From NCBI GenBank assembly GCA_039028975.1, contig JBCCHB010000123.1, positions 1 through 52,337 of the forward strand: 52,337 bases of DNA, written 5' to 3'. Shown here one piece after another: positions 44,700 through 52,337 of this stretch. Position 1 is the stretch's first letter; every line of letters starts with the position of its first letter. This DNA is from JAHBNG01 sp039028975 (GTDB lineage Bacteria > Chloroflexota > Anaerolineae > Caldilineales > Caldilineaceae). The position numbers and the translations under genes are program-made. The notes below the pieces were generated by a model. The model saw nothing but the letters and a program-made list of their open reading frames with translations, did no database searches and was not told where the DNA came from.

Positions 44700-45617
44700 T
44701 TAACGCTTATTCAGTCGCGGATCCAATGCATCACGCAGGCCATCTCCTACCATGTTAAAACACATGGCTGTTAGAAAAATGAATAGCCCGGGGAAGGCCG
44801 TTACCCACCAAGCATCGCGCATGTAGCGACGCCCTTCGCGTAGCATGTTGCCCCAGCTAGGAGTTGGTGGCTGGGCACCTAGCCCTAAATAGCTCAAGCT
44901 AGCTTCTAAAATAACTGAGAATGCAAACCAGAGCGTGGCGTAAACAATAATAACGGCCACCGTGTTGGGCAGCAGATGATGCCAGATAATACGTGCGTGG
45001 GAGGCTCCGATGCTGCGCGCGCTGGTGACATAATCCTTCTGCCGTTCTGCCAAAAATTGACCTCGCACAATGCGTGCAGTGGCCATCCAGCTAGTGAGAC
45101 CGATGATGATCATTGTGTTGCGCAAACTGGGGCCAAAGAGGGCCACAATGGTCAATAGCAAAAAGAAGTTGGGGATGGAGAGCATGACATCTACAAAGCG
45201 CATGATGACCGAGTCGGTCCAGCCGCCATAGTATCCGGCAATCGCTCCCAGTACAATTCCAATAGCCATTAAGAGGGTGACAGCTGCCATGCCCACCGAG
45301 AGGGAGACGCGACCTCCATAGAGAATTCGTGCTAACATATCCCGCCCAAAGCTATCCGTGCCAAGCCAGTGCTGTAGGTTTGGACCCTGTAATCGTTCAC
45401 GAGGACTCATTTCAATCGGGTCGTACGAGGTGAAGACAGGCGCGCCAAATGTAGTAACGAAGAGCAAGATGATGACCGTAATGCCAAATAGCGCCAGTTT
45501 ATTCCGTTTGAGTGCTCGCCAGATGATGGCTCGTTGGGAGAGAGGCTCTTTAGCCAAGAGCACACTTTCGGATCGTCTCGCTGGGAAGTCTGAAGTTTCA
45601 GTAAAAGTAGCCATCAT
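44700..45617 (-). CDS. Peptide ABC transporter permease, DppC/OppC type
   Basis: The 305-residue product has an N-terminal TM after a soluble tail (NKLALFGITVIILLFVTTFG), the OppC segment HWLGTDSFGRDMLARILYGGRVSLSVG, and the EAA loop ARSIGASHARIIWHHLLPN. It ends with SLSYLGLGAQPPTPSWGNML, the hallmark of the C-subunit. The start codon shares one base with the DppB stop (TAATG), with a second ATG immediately following, giving tight coupling. Confidence 0.95.
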   Translation of the reverse strand: MMATFTETSDFPARRSESVLLAKEPLSQRAIIWRALKRNKLALFGITVIILLFVTTFGAPVFTSYDPIEMSPRERLQGPNLQHWLGTDSFGRDMLARILYGGRVSLSVGMAAVTLLMAIGIVLGAIAGYYGGWTDSVIMRFVDVMLSIPNFFLLLTIVALFGPSLRNTMIIIGLTSWMATARIVRGQFLAERQKDYVTSARSIGASHARIIWHHLLPNTVAVIIVYATLWFAFSVILEASLSYLGLGAQPPTPSWGNMLREGRRYMRDAWWVTAFPGLFIFLTAMCFNMVGDGLRDALDPRLNKR

Positions 45618-46579
45618 TAGGTTCCCGATGAGTCAAAGGTAATCCGCGGGTCCACAAAAGCGTAGATGATATCCACAAGCAGATTTAAGATTAACACAAA
45701 CGCAGCGGTAACCATGGTAATCCCCATAATCACGGGATAGTCGCGACGCAGCACCGAATCGACAGCCAACGCACCTAACCCCGGCCATGCAAAGACAAAT
45801 TCCACAATCACCGCACCACCAACAAGCCTTGGCAACTGTAGCCCCACAATGGTGATCATGGGAATTAACGCGTTGCGAAGGGCATGGGTTGCCAACACCG
45901 ACCAACGGTTGACCCCCTTCGCTCGAGCCGTTGTGATGTAATCCTGATGAATTACCTCCAACATGCTGGAGCGCATAAAGCGCGTGAATGAGGCCAGACG
46001 TGCCAAGCCCAATACGATGACAGGCATAACGTAGTAGAGCAGACGCCCCGGAAAAGGTGTACCTGCGCCATCCGTCGACGAGGGCAACCAGCCCAATTGC
46101 AGCGTGAAGAATAACTGGAGCATGAGGGCAAACCAGAAGTCGGGCATGGAAATACCAAAGAAGGCAATGCCCGATGAGAAGTGGTCAAAGATCGAATATT
46201 GGCGAACGGCGGCGATGATCCCAATGGGGATAGAGACGACTAGCGCAAAGAGGAGCGCCAAGCCTTGTAACTGGAGCGTAGGAGGTAGCCGCTCGCCAAT
46301 GAGTTGGGCAACCGGAACACTAAAGCTAAACGAGCGACCAAAATCACCCCGTATCGCATTGCCCAACCAACGCCCATATTGAATGTGGATGGGCTGATCC
46401 AATCCCAACTTGGCCCGAATGCGCTCCTGCTGAGCCGGGTCAAAATCCGTCTGAGAAATAAAGAATGCCGCCGGATCACCTGGGGCAAGCTGAATGATCA
46501 CAAAGACAATGATGCTGATCATGAGCAGCATGGGGATGATAGAGAATGCGCGGCGTAGTAGGTAAGTGGTACGGTTCAT
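45617..46579 (-). CDS. Peptide ABC transporter permease, DppB/OppB type
   Basis: The 320-residue product has six TM helices: MLLMISIIVFVIIQLAPGDP at the start, YGRWLGNAIRGDFGRSF, and the EAA loop ARAKGVNRWSVLATHALRNALIPMITI typical of B-subunits. The ATG follows directly after a CAGTAGGT tandem array and lacks a Shine-Dalgarno, so translation may depend on coupling or on the unusual leader. It pairs with the DppC gene downstream and the binding-protein gene upstream. Confidence 0.95.
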   Translation of the reverse strand: MNRTTYLLRRAFSIIPMLLMISIIVFVIIQLAPGDPAAFFISQTDFDPAQQERIRAKLGLDQPIHIQYGRWLGNAIRGDFGRSFSFSVPVAQLIGERLPPTLQLQGLALLFALVVSIPIGIIAAVRQYSIFDHFSSGIAFFGISMPDFWFALMLQLFFTLQLGWLPSSTDGAGTPFPGRLLYYVMPVIVLGLARLASFTRFMRSSMLEVIHQDYITTARAKGVNRWSVLATHALRNALIPMITIVGLQLPRLVGGAVIVEFVFAWPGLGALAVDSVLRRDYPVIMGITMVTAAFVLILNLLVDIIYAFVDPRITFDSSGT

Positions 46580-46581
46580 GA

Positions 46582-46629
46582 CAGTAGGTCAGTAGGTGGG
46601 TAGATCAGTAGGTCAGTAGGTCAGTTGTC
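46582..46629. repeat. 8-bp tandem repeat CAGTAGGT abutting the DppB start
   Basis: Six units in strict 8-bp phase: CAGTAGGT, CAGTAGGT, GGGTAGAT, CAGTAGGT, CAGTAGGT, CAGTTGTC. The array ends 3 bp from the ATG (minus strand) and occupies the position where the ribosome binding site should be. Confidence 0.9.
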
Positions 46630-46669
46630 AGATACCGATGCACCGAATACCGACCTACCAATTTACTGA

Positions 46670-48355
46670 TTACTGACTCATATCCCACTCATATAAGGTT
46701 CGATAGAGGCCGCCTGTTAGCATACTGTTCTTCAGCCAAGGACCCTCGAACTTCTTGTCGACAACGCTGATAAAGGGGCGATACCAATCGTAAGAGACGG
46801 GCAGCTCGTCGTGGACAATTTCCTGAACCCGGTTATAGATGACCTTCCGTTCTTCGATGTCCACGGTCAACCGACCCTGCTCTAGCAACTCATCTACCTC
46901 GGCGTTGCTATATTGGCCCATGTTGTTGGAGCCTTCGGTATGGAACGCCTGATAGAGCTCATCTGGCTCTACCGTCGCCCCCGCCCACTGGGGCTGGATG
47001 GCCTCAAAGTTGCCTGTGCTAGCATCGTTAACGATGACAGACCACTCTTTAAATTCACATTGCCAATCGATGCCGATGGCCAGAAGAGCCGCCTGCTGAT
47101 AGGTGCAGTAATCTTCGCGCATGACGTTACCAGCATTGGTCTCTGCTGTTACCCGTGCAACGACGCCATCTTTCTCAACAATCCCGTCACCATCCGAATC
47201 GGCCCACCCTCCGTCAGCTAGGATCTGTGCGGCAAGCTCAGGATCGTAGGCATATGGCTCTAGATCCGCGTTATAGGCCCAGTTGCCCGGTGCCACTGAA
47301 CCCAGCCCTGGCGCACCTAACCCCAGCAGAAATTCACTGGCGTAGATCTCGTTGTCTACGGCATGAGCAATCGCCTTCCGAATGGCCAGATCGCTAAGAA
47401 CAGGGTTCTCCAAGTTATACTTAAAGCCATTCGGGACGTTGAAGGGTACGACCAGAACCTCCAGGTTTTCCTTCTCGCGCAGGGCATCAGCAACCGTTGG
47501 CAGAGCATAGAGTGATGAGTCGATTTCCCCTGCTTCCAAAGCAACTACGAGCGTCTGGGAATCAGGAATGTTGCGATGGATGACGCGTGTAATCTTCGGT
47601 ACCTCGCCATGGTAGTCGGGATTGGCTTCCATCTCGAAGACATTGCCGATCTCCCACGAGACGAACTTGTATGGTCCATTACCCACTGGCGCAACACCAA
47701 AGTCTTCCATGCTCATGGCGCCATCTTCCAAGATGTGCTTGGGGATGGGAATAAAGGGTGTTGAGGCAATCGTGTTGACCAGGAATGGCGCGTTAACCTC
47801 TTTCAACGTAAAGGAAATGGTGGTATCGTCAATAACCTGGATGCCTTCGGCTTCCGTCGCGTCCCCTGCTTTAACCTCTTCCGCACCTGCCAAACTGGCC
47901 CAGTCTGAGTAATGGGGGCCAGTATAGTCAGGGCTGAGGATCTGATAGACAGTAAAGGCCACATCCTCTGCCGTGGTGGGTACACCATCATGCCACATAA
48001 CATCATCACGAAGGCTAAAGGTATAGGTCAACCCATCATCAGATACCTCCCAGCTAGTAGCCAAGCGACCAAACGGCTCGAAAGTTTCGGCATCAAGCTG
48101 AAGCAGCGGCTCGAACATCATCATAGCACGCCAAGTGCCTTCTGTTTCGTTGGCAATGACAGGGTTCAGCGTTTGGGCCTCACCCAAAGTCCCGATAATG
48201 ATGGTCTTTTCGCCTGTATCTCCAGTATCGGCTGACATTGAGCCAGTGTCACTTGCTTCTCCATCACCAGCAGGTACTGGCACACCACACGCTGCTAGCA
48301 TCATCACCAAGACCATCAAGATGGCCATTACCGAAAGTCTCTTCATCTGTTTCAT
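46670..48355 (-). CDS. Peptide-binding lipoprotein of the ABC transporter (family 5 SBP)
   Basis: The 561-residue product has a lipoprotein signal (LVMMLAAC, Cys23), a short acidic linker rich in Asp/Gly/Ser, then an SBP_bac_5 domain: LNPVIANETEGTWRAMMMFE, LATSWEVSDDGLTYTFSLRDDVMWHDGVP, PVGNGPYKFVSWE and AIRKAIAHAVDNE. Relatives bind di- or oligopeptides, sometimes other solutes. It precedes dppB and dppC on the same strand, after the peptidase gene. AAGGAG precedes the ATG by about 11 nt. Confidence 0.94.
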   Translation of the reverse strand: MKQMKRLSVMAILMVLVMMLAACGVPVPAGDGEASDTGSMSADTGDTGEKTIIIGTLGEAQTLNPVIANETEGTWRAMMMFEPLLQLDAETFEPFGRLATSWEVSDDGLTYTFSLRDDVMWHDGVPTTAEDVAFTVYQILSPDYTGPHYSDWASLAGAEEVKAGDATEAEGIQVIDDTTISFTLKEVNAPFLVNTIASTPFIPIPKHILEDGAMSMEDFGVAPVGNGPYKFVSWEIGNVFEMEANPDYHGEVPKITRVIHRNIPDSQTLVVALEAGEIDSSLYALPTVADALREKENLEVLVVPFNVPNGFKYNLENPVLSDLAIRKAIAHAVDNEIYASEFLLGLGAPGLGSVAPGNWAYNADLEPYAYDPELAAQILADGGWADSDGDGIVEKDGVVARVTAETNAGNVMREDYCTYQQAALLAIGIDWQCEFKEWSVIVNDASTGNFEAIQPQWAGATVEPDELYQAFHTEGSNNMGQYSNAEVDELLEQGRLTVDIEERKVIYNRVQEIVHDELPVSYDWYRPFISVVDKKFEGPWLKNSMLTGGLYRTLYEWDMSQ

Positions 48356-48487
48356 TGTTGTTTTGTCTCCTTATTGGGAAAGTGAAAATTGTATAGTGCG
48401 GTTGGCCATAGATTGAGACTAATCTGATAGCACTTCAGACAGGCAGATTGCTCTCATCTATGACAGAGCCAAGCATAATCTGGTAGA

Positions 48488-49684
48488 CTAATTAGGTGCT
48501 ATAGTCAAACTCTCCAAGTCACGCGGATAATAGGTCATCATTTCTAGCCCATCTTCTGTAATGGCCACTGTGTCCGAGTGGCGAAAGCCGCCTAAATTTT
48601 CCACATATAGTCCAGGCTCCACTGTGAAAACCATCCCTGCTTCCAATACAGTGTGATCACCGATATCTAGAAAGGGGCCTTCATGATACCGTAGACCGAT
48701 GGCATGGCCGGTATGATGCTTCCAGTAAGGCATGAGGTTGTTTTCATCGTAATAGTCTCGTACGGCCTGATCGACTGCGCTGCACTTGACACCTGCCCTC
48801 ATAGCATCAAAAGCCACCTCCTGGGCCGTCTTGGCGTGATGGAAGAAGTGGCGCTGCTCCTCACTGGGCGTATCCACAATCATGGTGCGTTCCAATTCGG
48901 AGTGATATCCCCACATGGCGCAACCCGCGCCTGTCACCAATACATCACCCGCCAAAAAGCTGGCATTGGTTGTCATTGCATGAGGGATTGCCGCGTTCCG
49001 TCCAATCTGTCCCCGATAGCCTGCACTAGCGCCTGGTGAAAACATGCTTTGTGCCCGGTAGAGCGGGCCCAATGTCTCAATGAGAGCAAGCGTCGCTTCT
49101 TGGCTGGCCCGCATGCTGACCTCCGTTTCGGTAATGCCGACTTTGGTATACTTTTGCAGCAGGCGATGGGCCAGATTGCCCCACTTACAACTTTCGCGAA
49201 TCAGTGCTAATTCTGCCTGGCTCTTAATGGCCATTTGGGCTTCTACAAATGCACTAATTCGTTTGACCTTTGCACCCATTTGGTCTGAGAGGTCAGGCCC
49301 CTGATACCCCAATATCCAAGGATAGCCATCGCTATCTGCACCAATGGTTTCCTTTATCCCCATTTCGCCGAGCAGGTCAGCCAATACAGATGAAGGATGG
49401 GGTACGCTTGGATACTCTGCATAGTGGGCTACTTTGTCGACGTGGGCGGCTGATTGGGCATGTTCCAGCTCTAATCGAGGAACAAAGAGTGCGCGTTCCC
49501 CTTCGGCATTCATGATGAAAGCCATAGGGCGTTCCGTGGGGATAAATGCAAAGCCGCTATAGTAGCTAATGTAATAATTATCGTAAAGTACAACGCCAGA
49601 GAGCAATTGCTCATTGAGATGAATCAGCAGTCTTTGCTGACGTGCAACATAATCAGAGGGAGGTATCTGAATGGATGGCTGCAT
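48488..49684 (-). CDS. M24 family metallopeptidase (Xaa-Pro aminopeptidase-like)
   Basis: The 398-residue product has an N-terminal creatinase-like domain (about 1-150) and a C-terminal pita-bread domain. Metal ligand positions are visible: GDVLVTGAGCAMWGYHSELERT (here the usual first Asp pair is altered to Gly-Ala-Gly-Cys), HHTGHAIGLRYHEGP (His), FTVEPGLYVE (Glu) and a final Glu in AITEDGLEMM. The altered first ligand hints at a non-canonical or inactive member. The start at 49684 follows GGAGAATACGCCT. It is upstream of the peptide transporter, consistent with peptide or N-substituted amino acid use. Confidence 0.87.
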   Translation of the reverse strand: MQPSIQIPPSDYVARQQRLLIHLNEQLLSGVVLYDNYYISYYSGFAFIPTERPMAFIMNAEGERALFVPRLELEHAQSAAHVDKVAHYAEYPSVPHPSSVLADLLGEMGIKETIGADSDGYPWILGYQGPDLSDQMGAKVKRISAFVEAQMAIKSQAELALIRESCKWGNLAHRLLQKYTKVGITETEVSMRASQEATLALIETLGPLYRAQSMFSPGASAGYRGQIGRNAAIPHAMTTNASFLAGDVLVTGAGCAMWGYHSELERTMIVDTPSEEQRHFFHHAKTAQEVAFDAMRAGVKCSAVDQAVRDYYDENNLMPYWKHHTGHAIGLRYHEGPFLDIGDHTVLEAGMVFTVEPGLYVENLGGFRHSDTVAITEDGLEMMTYYPRDLESLTIAPN

Positions 49685-49882
49685 AGGCGTATTCTCCAGA
49701 GAGCCATCAAATCTACTTTGATAGCATACGATTGACCAAAGACGTGGAGCAGCGGGAGGGCGACACAACAAGCAGATTAAGTCGCCAAGCTCATGAAGAG
49801 GTTTTGATAAGGTATTCTAACAGGAAAGCTAAATTCTGTACAGCTTAGACTTCCCCTTCCCCTTCTATCCTTTTTCCGAAGC

Positions 49883-50457
49883 CTAAGCTTTGTGAATTGA
49901 TTGTCCGCTTGTACGAAGCCAGGATGATGGTGAAGCCCCGGTCCAACGCTTAAACGCTCGACTAATGAACAGAGTTCATTATAGTCGGGTGCGCATGCGA
50001 CCTCCATCATATTCCGTTTGCCACTTTGTAACATCAACATGGCTTGCTCTTGCCGATAGAGGTCCAGTAGTTCTCTGAAGGCCATCTTCTCTGTTGCAAG
50101 CTGTCGTTGTAATGTGCGCTTAGACAATCCAAGTGCGGCGGCAATATCTTCAGCCGAGAATTTTCCCATTTCTATGTGACCCGGAAGCCGCGTTCGAATC
50201 GCATAAATCAAGGGTGCCTCGGTAAATTGCTTTATCTCAGCCTGTTCGGCAATCGTACGTAATGTCTCTTTGGGCAACGGATCCGCACTTTGATTCTTCA
50301 TTCCCCATGCTTCATCCGACAACCGAAACCCCGAATGCTGTTGACCGAGGTGAACGGGCATACCCCAATGAGCTTCGAACAGATTGGCATCTAATCCCGA
50401 TGCTTTAAATCCAGCCAGAGCTACCTTGATTGTGATGGCCGGAATCATTAAGTGCAT
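49883..50457 (-). pseudogene. Decayed AraC-family regulator (internal deletion plus frameshift)
   Basis: The N-terminus MIPAITIKVALAGFKASGLDA joins directly to the end of an arabinose-binding-type domain (LFEAHWGMPVHLGQQHSGFRLSDEAW), so about 130 residues expected between them are missing. An HTH follows (AEDIAAALGLSKRTLQRQL). Near 49965 the frame is lost: after TCATT one base is missing, and the next frame reads SRAFKRWTGASPSSWLRTSG, the canonical AraC C-terminus, to a TAG at 49883. Read without correction, the frame gives an unrelated basic tail ending at 49777. It was presumably once the regulator of the adjacent peptidase and transport genes. Confidence 0.85.
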
Positions 50458-50562
50458 GGTGCAAGTAGGTAGCTGTCCTTCTACAAAGGTCGGTTAACAG
50501 ACTCAGGGTTCAGTGGCCACAAGCTGTATAAGTGCTGAACCATTTTATCTTATATAGACACC

Positions 50563-50627
50563 AAGAAAAAGATTTTCCAACCGCCCCCTGAGCGTGTCGA
50601 AGGGTAAGGGCGGAAAATCTTTTTCTT
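50563..50627. repeat. 65-bp palindrome with AAGAAAAAGATTTTCC arms
   Basis: AAGAAAAAGATTTTCC (50563-50578) and GGAAAATCTTTTTCTT (50612-50627) are exact inverted copies, extended by CCGCCC/GGGCGG. The loop holds CTGAGCGTGTCGAAGG, related to the core of the palindrome at 1364-1401, so one dispersed repeat may be nested in another. Confidence 0.85.
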
Positions 50628-50858
50628 AAAAACTATAGCAACGACCTTTAAGTCGATTATAGCAAGTGGCACCAAATGACAAAAGTTTGGCATGGTCCGG
50701 CAAGAGGAACGTCTGACATCCAACTAAACTATAGTCAGCTCTGTATTGACTGGCGAACGATAAATGAACCGTATTCCCCTCAATACGGTCTGTATCGCCA
50801 CTAACCATCAATAGAAGTTCAATATGAAATAGTTTGGTAGAAGAATTACATAAAAATC

Positions 50859-50872
50859 AGACCGAGTGGTCT
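50859..50872. promoter_or_regulatory. TetR operator candidate A
   Basis: AGACCGAGTGGTCT, a 14-bp near-palindrome of the AGACC-N4-GGTCT type, in the promoter region of the TetR gene at 50932. It closely resembles the known NemR-type box. Confidence 0.8.
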
Positions 50873-50886
50873 TAAATTGTTTATAG

Positions 50887-50900
50887 AGACCGGACGGTCT
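50887..50900. promoter_or_regulatory. TetR operator candidate B
   Basis: AGACCGGACGGTCT, 28 bp centre to centre from candidate A and 32 bp upstream of the TetR start codon. Two sites suggest cooperative autorepression. Confidence 0.85.
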
Positions 50901-50931
50901 GAAATGGTGAAATAAATAGTTAGGGCTATCG

Positions 50932-51528
50932 ATGAATAAGGGCCAAGCAACCCGAGAATACATTATCGCTAAATCTGCGCCGCTTTTTAATGAAAAAGGG
51001 TATAGTGGTTCAAGTATGTCAGACATTATGACGGCTACGGGCTTGAAGAAGGGGGGCATTTATAATCACTTTGCCAGCAAAGACGAAATTGCTTTAGCCG
51101 CCTTTGACTATAATTGGAGCTTACTACGAGCCAAGTATGAGCACGCACTCCAAGCCGCTGACGATTCTGCGACTGCTCAGCTTTATGCGGCCATCAATAC
51201 CCATGCCAACATTGCTTCTGATCCAGCCATGGCAGGAGGTTGCCCTCTGCTAAACACAGCTATTGAGAATGATGATGGTCATCCTCTGCTTCGGGCGCGC
51301 GTAAGGGCAGCAGTCGATTTTTGGCACAACTTGCTAGAGGGAATTGCCTCCCGCGGCATAGTGGAAGGCGACTTCAAATCAACGCTCAATCCAAAGGAGG
51401 TCGCTACAGTTATTATCAGCACCCTAGAAGGGGGAATTATGCTGAGTAAGCTTTATCAAACACTTGACCATATTCATATTGCAACCGAACATTTGCGGGC
51501 TTATGTGGAGGCAAATGTGGTTGTATAA
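50932..51528 (+). CDS. TetR/AcrR repressor of an AGACC-box regulon
   Basis: The 198-residue product has an N-terminal HTH (about residues 8-55; YSGSSMSDIMTATGLKKGGIYNHFASKDEIALAAF) and a C-terminal domain with GGCPLLNTAIENDDGHPLL, a signature of a TetR subgroup that often responds to electrophiles or quinone-like compounds. The Cys in GGCPLL is a plausible redox or electrophile sensor. AGACCG-type palindromes lie upstream of this gene and of the next gene, so it probably represses both. TAGGG precedes the ATG weakly. Confidence 0.93.
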   Translation: MNKGQATREYIIAKSAPLFNEKGYSGSSMSDIMTATGLKKGGIYNHFASKDEIALAAFDYNWSLLRAKYEHALQAADDSATAQLYAAINTHANIASDPAMAGGCPLLNTAIENDDGHPLLRARVRAAVDFWHNLLEGIASRGIVEGDFKSTLNPKEVATVIISTLEGGIMLSKLYQTLDHIHIATEHLRAYVEANVVV

Positions 51529-51541
51529 TTTGCTCTACAGA

Positions 51542-51563
51542 GATCCAATACTCTCATTGGATC
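51542..51563. terminator. Small hairpin after the TetR gene
   Basis: GATCCAAT (51542-51549) pairs with ATTGGATC (51556-51563) around a 6-nt loop, 14 bp past the TetR stop. No U-tract follows, so termination is only suggested by position. Confidence 0.45.
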
Positions 51564-51649
51564 AGAGCATAAATTCATTCTTGTATCCCCTAGATTTCGA
51601 AATCAGATCCTGGTGACACGTATAGACCTAATTTTTTTGTTACAAAAAC

Positions 51650-51663
51650 AGACCGTTCGGTCT
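51650..51663. promoter_or_regulatory. TetR operator candidate C
   Basis: AGACCGTTCGGTCT is a perfect 14-bp palindrome, 23 bp upstream of the start of the 4Fe-4S protein gene. With candidates A and B it gives the consensus AGACCGNNCGGTCT. Confidence 0.88.
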
Positions 51664-51685
51664 TTTGCGTATGAGGACAATACCT

Positions 51686-52337
51686 ATGGCTATTCAATTG
51701 GAAGAACATCCTATCGTAATCCACTATCGCGAACGAGAAAGCAAGCGCGAGGCACCAATCTCTACTTGGAGCGAAACCCAAGAAGTGGATGCCAGCTGGC
51801 TACGTCAACTCATCCTAGACGCAGGTGCGGATGATGCGGGCTTTGTTGAGATCGACCGCCCCGAATTAGATGAGCAACGAGAGGAGATTCTCTCCCTATT
51901 CCCAGCAACAAAGACAGTGATCAGCCTGGTTGTTCGCATGAACCGTGAACCCGTGCGCAGCCCCGCACGCTCGGTTGCCAATTTGGAGTTTCACAAAACG
52001 GGCGAAAAGACCGATGAAATTGCCCGCCATGTGGTGAGAGCCCTGCAAGACCAGGGAATCCGTGCGCTCAACCCAGCCATGGCTTTTCCCATGGAAATGA
52101 ACCACTACCCTGGAAAGGCGTGGCTTGTTTCCCACAAACCAATTGCAGAGGCGGCCGGACTCGGTGTTATGGGGATTCACCGCAACGTGATTCATCCTAA
52201 GGACTGGGAATTAAATAAAACCGAAAAGTTCCCATTGACGAGGACGGGCGACATAGTTCCACTGAGGAAGAAACTCATCAAAGAGAATAGGCATGTTTTC
52301 TTTAAATTCATCAGTGGCTTTGCGCTTGGTCTCAAAA
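51686..52337 (+). CDS. 4Fe-4S/QueG-like protein, 3' part lost
   Basis: The frame starts MAIQLEEHPIVIHY after AGGACAATACCT. It contains WLRQLILDAGADDAGFVEID, VVRMNREPVRSPARSVAN, the segment MAFPMEMNHYPGKAWLVSHK and GLGVMGIHRNVIHPK, all typical of the ferredoxin-like/QueG-related family that later carries 4Fe-4S clusters. Family members continue after NVIHP with an FGNF-LLGT-type segment, but here homology stops near 52200 and the frame continues into unrelated basic sequence to the window edge. No cysteine cluster is reached. Foreign DNA seems to have inserted. Its promoter carries the TetR operator, so it was a TetR target. Confidence 0.7.
   Translation, partial: MAIQLEEHPIVIHYRERESKREAPISTWSETQEVDASWLRQLILDAGADDAGFVEIDRPELDEQREEILSLFPATKTVISLVVRMNREPVRSPARSVANLEFHKTGEKTDEIARHVVRALQDQGIRALNPAMAFPMEMNHYPGKAWLVSHKPIAEAAGLGVMGIHRNVIHPKDWELNKTEKFPLTRTGDIVPLRKKLIKENRHVFFKFISGFALGLK
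52211..52337 (-). CDS. C-terminal tail of an inserted gene, possibly a transposase (partial)
   Basis: A minus-strand frame open from the window edge ends at TAA (52213-52211). The last residues read KATDEFKENMPILFDEF, then LPQWNYVARPRQWELFGFI. Aromatic-rich WNY endings are seen at the end of some DDE transposases. The frame abuts the point where the 4Fe-4S gene loses homology. The family was not recognised, and the body lies outside the window. Confidence 0.4.
   Translation of the reverse strand, partial: FETKRKATDEFKENMPILFDEFLPQWNYVARPRQWELFGFI

Larger units (their letters stand above)
50458..50931. other. Gap with large palindrome and TetR operators
   Basis: No coding frame of merit. It contains the 65-bp palindrome (50563-50627) and, close to the plus-strand TetR gene, two AGACC-type operators. 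AT-rich DNA between them probably holds the TetR gene promoter. Confidence 0.6.

Overview
The window looks like a chromosomal segment of an uncultured-type Chloroflexota bacterium (Caldilineales/Anaerolineae-like). This is an inference from gene content: very large modular secreted proteins (PPC, RCC1, cadherin-like, cohesin/dockerin modules) with short YLPLV-type tails, BTAD/AfsR-like regulators, Dpp-type transport, and many short intergenic palindromes and tandem repeats. No rRNA, tRNA, CRISPR array or intact insertion sequence was seen. The window carries about 26 credible protein genes plus one clear pseudogene.

Layout. 0.3-6.1 kb: scattered single genes (ferritin-like protein, VTT membrane protein, CAP-domain protein, AlkC-like DNA glycosylase, small DUF6713-like membrane protein). 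6.2-10.1 kb: a TetR repressor divergent from a TetA-like MFS pump followed by a FAD monooxygenase, with repeated palindromic operators between the divergent genes; this reads as a self-regulated drug/toxicant module. 10.2-16.8 kb (minus strand): MFS exporter, alpha/beta hydrolase, and a 1406-residue lipoprotein with five PPC-like repeats and an HELTH metallopeptidase site. 17-20 kb (minus strand): an ArsR-SRPBCC fusion regulator, an SRPBCC protein, a beta-lactamase-fold hydrolase and a YCII protein; one operator sequence occurs at both the regulator promoter and the hydrolase promoter. 20.4-39.3 kb: a surface-protein locus bounded by two BTAD regulators (one 1193-residue AfsR/MalT-like, one 255-residue SARP-like). 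It contains a 1807-residue cohesin/dockerin/propeller protein, a 2197-residue RCC1/cadherin-like protein and a 497-residue protein. The last two share a nearly identical C-terminal module of about 165 residues. 40-50 kb (minus strand): an FtsX/MacB-type permease, then a peptide-use cluster (M24 peptidase, peptide-binding lipoprotein, DppB, DppC, APH-like kinase, aminotransferase) without its ATPases. 49.9-52.3 kb: a decayed AraC regulator and a TetR gene whose operator also precedes a 4Fe-4S protein gene that appears broken near the right edge by inserted DNA.

The most unusual signals are non-coding and architectural: a palindromic element family whose right end (GACCGCAGTATA) lies 20-24 nt before three start codons; 12-bp-periodic TGCACA repeats directly after both stop codons flanking the surface-protein gene; four TGAGGTT heptamers at exact 11-bp spacing (the geometry of SARP operators); apparent leaderless TATAAT-N6-ATG promoters; and the duplicated secretion-associated C-terminal module.
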